Source: Chara braunii (Eukaryota; Streptophyta; Charophyceae; Charales; Characeae). Taken from it: 29,760 bases of DNA. The stretch lies in NCBI GenBank assembly GCA_003427395.1, contig BFEA01000073.1, forward strand, positions 3,248,427 through 3,278,186, in the 5' to 3' direction. Position 1 is the first letter of the stretch. Each line of letters starts with the position of its first letter. The position numbers and the translations under genes were made by a program. Below the pieces are notes generated by a model that saw only the letters and a list, made by a program, of their open reading frames with translations, made no database searches and had not been told where the DNA came from. Shown here piece after piece: positions 27,366-29,760 of the stretch.

Positions 27366-28952
27366 GCAGCAGCCGACAGTCGGTTGCTATGATTATGGTA
27401 TGATTTCGGATGACGGAGCTGGATACGAGCAGCCTATGATGGCTCGGCTCATTGGTGGACTTATGTGTCTGTCGGGCCCAGATTGACCTTAGTTTTGTAT
27501 GATTGTGAGTTAAACTTTTAAAATTTCAGTTCATTGCATTGTATTTGGCTTGTCATTTATCAGTCATGGGACATGCCTGGGGGATTGGAAGCCAGTTTAT
27601 GGGGTTTCAGTTCTTGCCTCGTATTGTATTTATTTAGTCTGAATGACATTTATGAAATGAATGGTTGTGGGGTAAAGTAAAATTTGTTTTCTTCCTCTCT
27701 TAAGTCAGCGCTCAATTGATGGGGCAACCTTCGAGTACGATTGCGTAAGGAGGATTGCCTAGCATCATCGGGCACAAATTGATTAGCTATCTCTGAAAGA
27801 AGGTGGCATTTAGCCTAGTGAAGTGTTCCCTTGGCAAGGGACTCAGCATCGCCGAGATGGGGTTCCTCTCCAGACGGGCCTTCGCGACTAAACGCTACCA
27901 AGCTCTAAAGGGATAGGTAATCAGTCATGTATCATAATCGATGGAGTGATCTGTACGATCATGTGATCGGGCAAAGATCACTTAGCATCGCAGCAGATTG
28001 AGGCTCGCTGCATTCTTCATTCTGGAAGGAGTATTCCTACTGCAGCCGTCGGGCTCTCGCAACGGTTCCCCGACGAGAGTCTATCCAGAGTGGCGTCCCA
28101 TGCGGTGTCAGCACTTGCATCCTTCATGAAGAGGCGGAGAGTTTTCAACTGCGCCTCTTGAGCAAGAGATGATTCCCTGAAGCAGGTTCTCACAAGGTCT
28201 AGAGGCTAGCTGGGTCAGCGGGGTGTCTGAGCCATAGTGGCAGATAACTCCGGACCCTAGAGTGACTAGCCATTCCTCGGGTCATCATATGGTGATCTGG
28301 TCCGCCTGCTAGAAAGGAAGGACGCATCCTGAGGCTCTCCCAGTCTAAATCCGACATTTAGCTGATCAAGGTGGTGGACTCTTACTATCACTCTGATCAG
28401 GCTGTCTCTCGGGAGCAGTGTCTCCAGGGGCATTCCCTTGACGTCGGGCCAAGCCAGGTATCCACAGCCCAGCTGGCAACAGGGCCATTATGACCTCTTA
28501 GCCCACTGTTGCAAAGCTTAATTGTGGACTCGCTCTGACTCACCAGGGTGTTGGCTGGCTCCCCGCACAGTAGCAAGAGCTGGGCGTTAGAAAGAAGAGC
28601 GAGTAGACGGAGGTTCTGAAGTCGACTAAAGAGCTTCTGCGCCATGGGTCTGCACTCATCGGAGTGAGGGCTTCATGAAGGGGTATGCGGCTCCCCGTGA
28701 GCTGTTCTGAGCAAGGGCTCAGAGGGTGGTCGGACCGCCATGACTGGGAATCAGGACTGACTTTGCTCTGCTTGCCGGGTTGGGTCAGCGGAGGAGCCCA
28801 CCAGGGCAAGCGGGGGCACTCTCGGAAGGCCGAAAGGTAAGACTCTGAGAGTGAGTGAGGAAGGGGTGTCGGCAAGGGTCTTTAGGAGAGATTCTTTTTC
28901 TCGTCTTTTTTTTTAGGCATGACTTGACATCTGTTTTGTAGGTACCCTACAG
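27366..28952. other. No gene seen; probable element 3' region
   Basis: About 1.6 kb without a domain-like ORF. AT-rich at 27500-27700, then balanced DNA with short stem-forming words (CCCTTGGCAAGGG near 27828). I looked for the LTR sequence of 16875-18003 here and saw none, so the 3' LTR is absent or lies beyond the window. Confidence 0.4.
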
Positions 28953-29087
28953 CCAGACGAAGACAACGGGGTTTGGTATAACCCGACAGTGAGCGGCACA
29001 GAGCCGGCAGACGAAGACAACGGGGTTTTGTATGACCCGACAGTGAGCGGCACAGAGCCGCCAGACAAAGCGAAAGGGGTTTGGTAT
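28953..29087 (+). repeat. 54-base direct repeat, ~2.5 copies
   Basis: The unit is CCAGACGAAGACAACGGGGT TTGGTATAACCCGACAGTGA plus GCGGCACAGAGCCG, copied at 28953 and 29007, with a partial third. The partial copy runs into AAAGCGAAAGGGG, which is purine-rich. Confidence 0.88.
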
Positions 29088-29181
29088 GTTCACCCCTTAT
29101 GAGGCTGCCTTCGGTCTAGATGACCTAGATGATCTTGGATTCGATGATTGGTCCCATATCCACCAGTGGCTGAGATATTGA
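29086..29181 (+). CDS. Short ORF, possible integrase-tail fragment
   Basis: 31 codons from ATG 29086: MFTPYEAAFGLDDLDDLG and on to WLRY. TPYEAAFG resembles the T-P-x-E-x-x-x-G word after the integrase core in Ty3/gypsy elements. Too short for a firm call. It could be a relic of another element. Confidence 0.2.
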   Translation: MFTPYEAAFGLDDLDDLGFDDWSHIHQWLRY

Positions 29182-29603
29182 TTGTGCTATACTGATGGGC
29201 AGTATGGATGAGATGGACGGATCCAATGATGATGAGATGTGCAGGCCAGGATTGAGACTTTGACTGCTAGACCAGACCTAGCAATGGGGTCAGGTCTAAG
29301 ATTGAGGATCGATCATGATGATGCATGAGGCCAAACCTAATGAAAGGTTTGACTTGAGATTGAGGATGATCCAGTGATGCAAGGGAACGGGATTGATAGT
29401 ATGACTTGGCCACAAGTGGTTATCACATAGATTAATATTTACAGATTAACATTCTGAAAGTGGAAAAAATTAAGTGGTTTTTCGGGTTTGAATTCATGTT
29501 TGCATATGATGAATCATAGCTTGCAATTGTGAAAGCTTGGGGTGCAAGATGTTGTTCATGGTGAATTCATTTTTTTTTTCATTTTTTTTTTCGTGAACCA
29601 TCC
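29182..29603. other. No gene seen
   Basis: GAT/GAGA-rich then AT-rich DNA with two T-runs near 29569-29591. Confidence 0.4.
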
Positions 29604-29706
29604 TGAAGGGGTTAATGCCCTGAAGGCCTGAAAGCACCCCCCTCAACACTGAGGATCCTGAACGATCCTGAAGAGGTGAATGTCGTTCAGGGCATTCACC
29701 CCTTCA
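29604..29706. repeat. Inverted repeat, 21-base arms
   Basis: TGAAGGGGTTAATGCCCTGA(A) at 29604-29624 pairs with 29686-29706 with one mismatch. The 61-base loop contains a nested pair CCTGAACGA/TCGTTCAGG and several CCTGAA words. The structure could act as an RNA hairpin or be a small foldback repeat. Confidence 0.75.
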
Positions 29707-29729
29707 AGCTTGTTCATAGTCTTCATGAT

Positions 29730-29730
<1 letters not shown>

Positions 29731-29760
<30 letters not shown>
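29731..29760 (+). repeat. Terminal poly-T
   Basis: Thirty T at the very end. It matches the T-run at the window start in style and may mark a sequence end where assembly failed. Confidence 0.9.

Noticed and set aside
26919-27403. Plus-strand frames in the 49-base array
   Set aside because: Repeat translation only (CCRQLQ units).
27366-29760. 3' LTR of the plus-strand element
   Set aside because: No stretch resembling 16875-18003 is present.

Overview
The window reads as a contig from a repeat-rich plant-type nuclear genome. It has no bacterial gene layout. It carries decayed LTR retrotransposons, long tandem arrays, an assembly gap (N at 13301-13530) and single N calls at 7624 and 16782. 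The retrotransposon primer-binding site matches the 3' end of plant tRNA-Asp. A streptophyte is likely, and a charophyte alga such as Chara is my best guess. The host is inferred and not proven.

Layout. 1-1232: a GC-rich edge, then the 3' part of a long terminal repeat (LTR). 1233-2480: AT-rich DNA containing a roughly 520-base foldback element. 2490-4600: an orphan acidic protein gene on the minus strand with one stop codon, bracketed by two small hairpins, then GT-rich repeats. 5083-5930: an 850-base CAGA-type array. 5944-6739: a probable minus-strand exon of unknown function. 6763-9024: nothing convincing. 9025-11795: the 3' part of a second retroelement on the minus strand, with an integrase end followed by three small ORFs that overlap one another (ATGA, ATGA and 13 nt). 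12105-16345: a run of unrelated-looking tandem arrays, beginning with a palindromic 83-base repeat and a TATA box in a hairpin loop.

16369-26578 (plus strand) is a Ty3/gypsy-type retrotransposon: LTR with its own ORFs, tRNA-Asp primer site, a leader of six small ORFs, gag with zinc knuckle, protease, reverse transcriptase, RNase H and integrase. The pol region is a pseudogene with many stops, a frameshift and altered catalytic residues. After pol come a 49-base tandem array, about 1.6 kb without recognisable genes, a 54-base repeat, an inverted repeat and terminal poly-T. No 3' LTR is visible inside the window.

The most unusual content is the leader of the plus-strand element. Five tandem diverged copies of a 130-170 residue protein share a GGAFPY motif, an RFL(D/E)T..YD.R.Y motif and a SF.DG.NW.PILNA motif, and they lie between the primer site and gag. 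Several junctions are only a few bases apart or overlap as ATGA. The minus-strand element shows the same style of tightly packed ORFs after integrase. Together they suggest retroelements that carry polycistronic sets of accessory proteins, which I cannot assign to any family I know.
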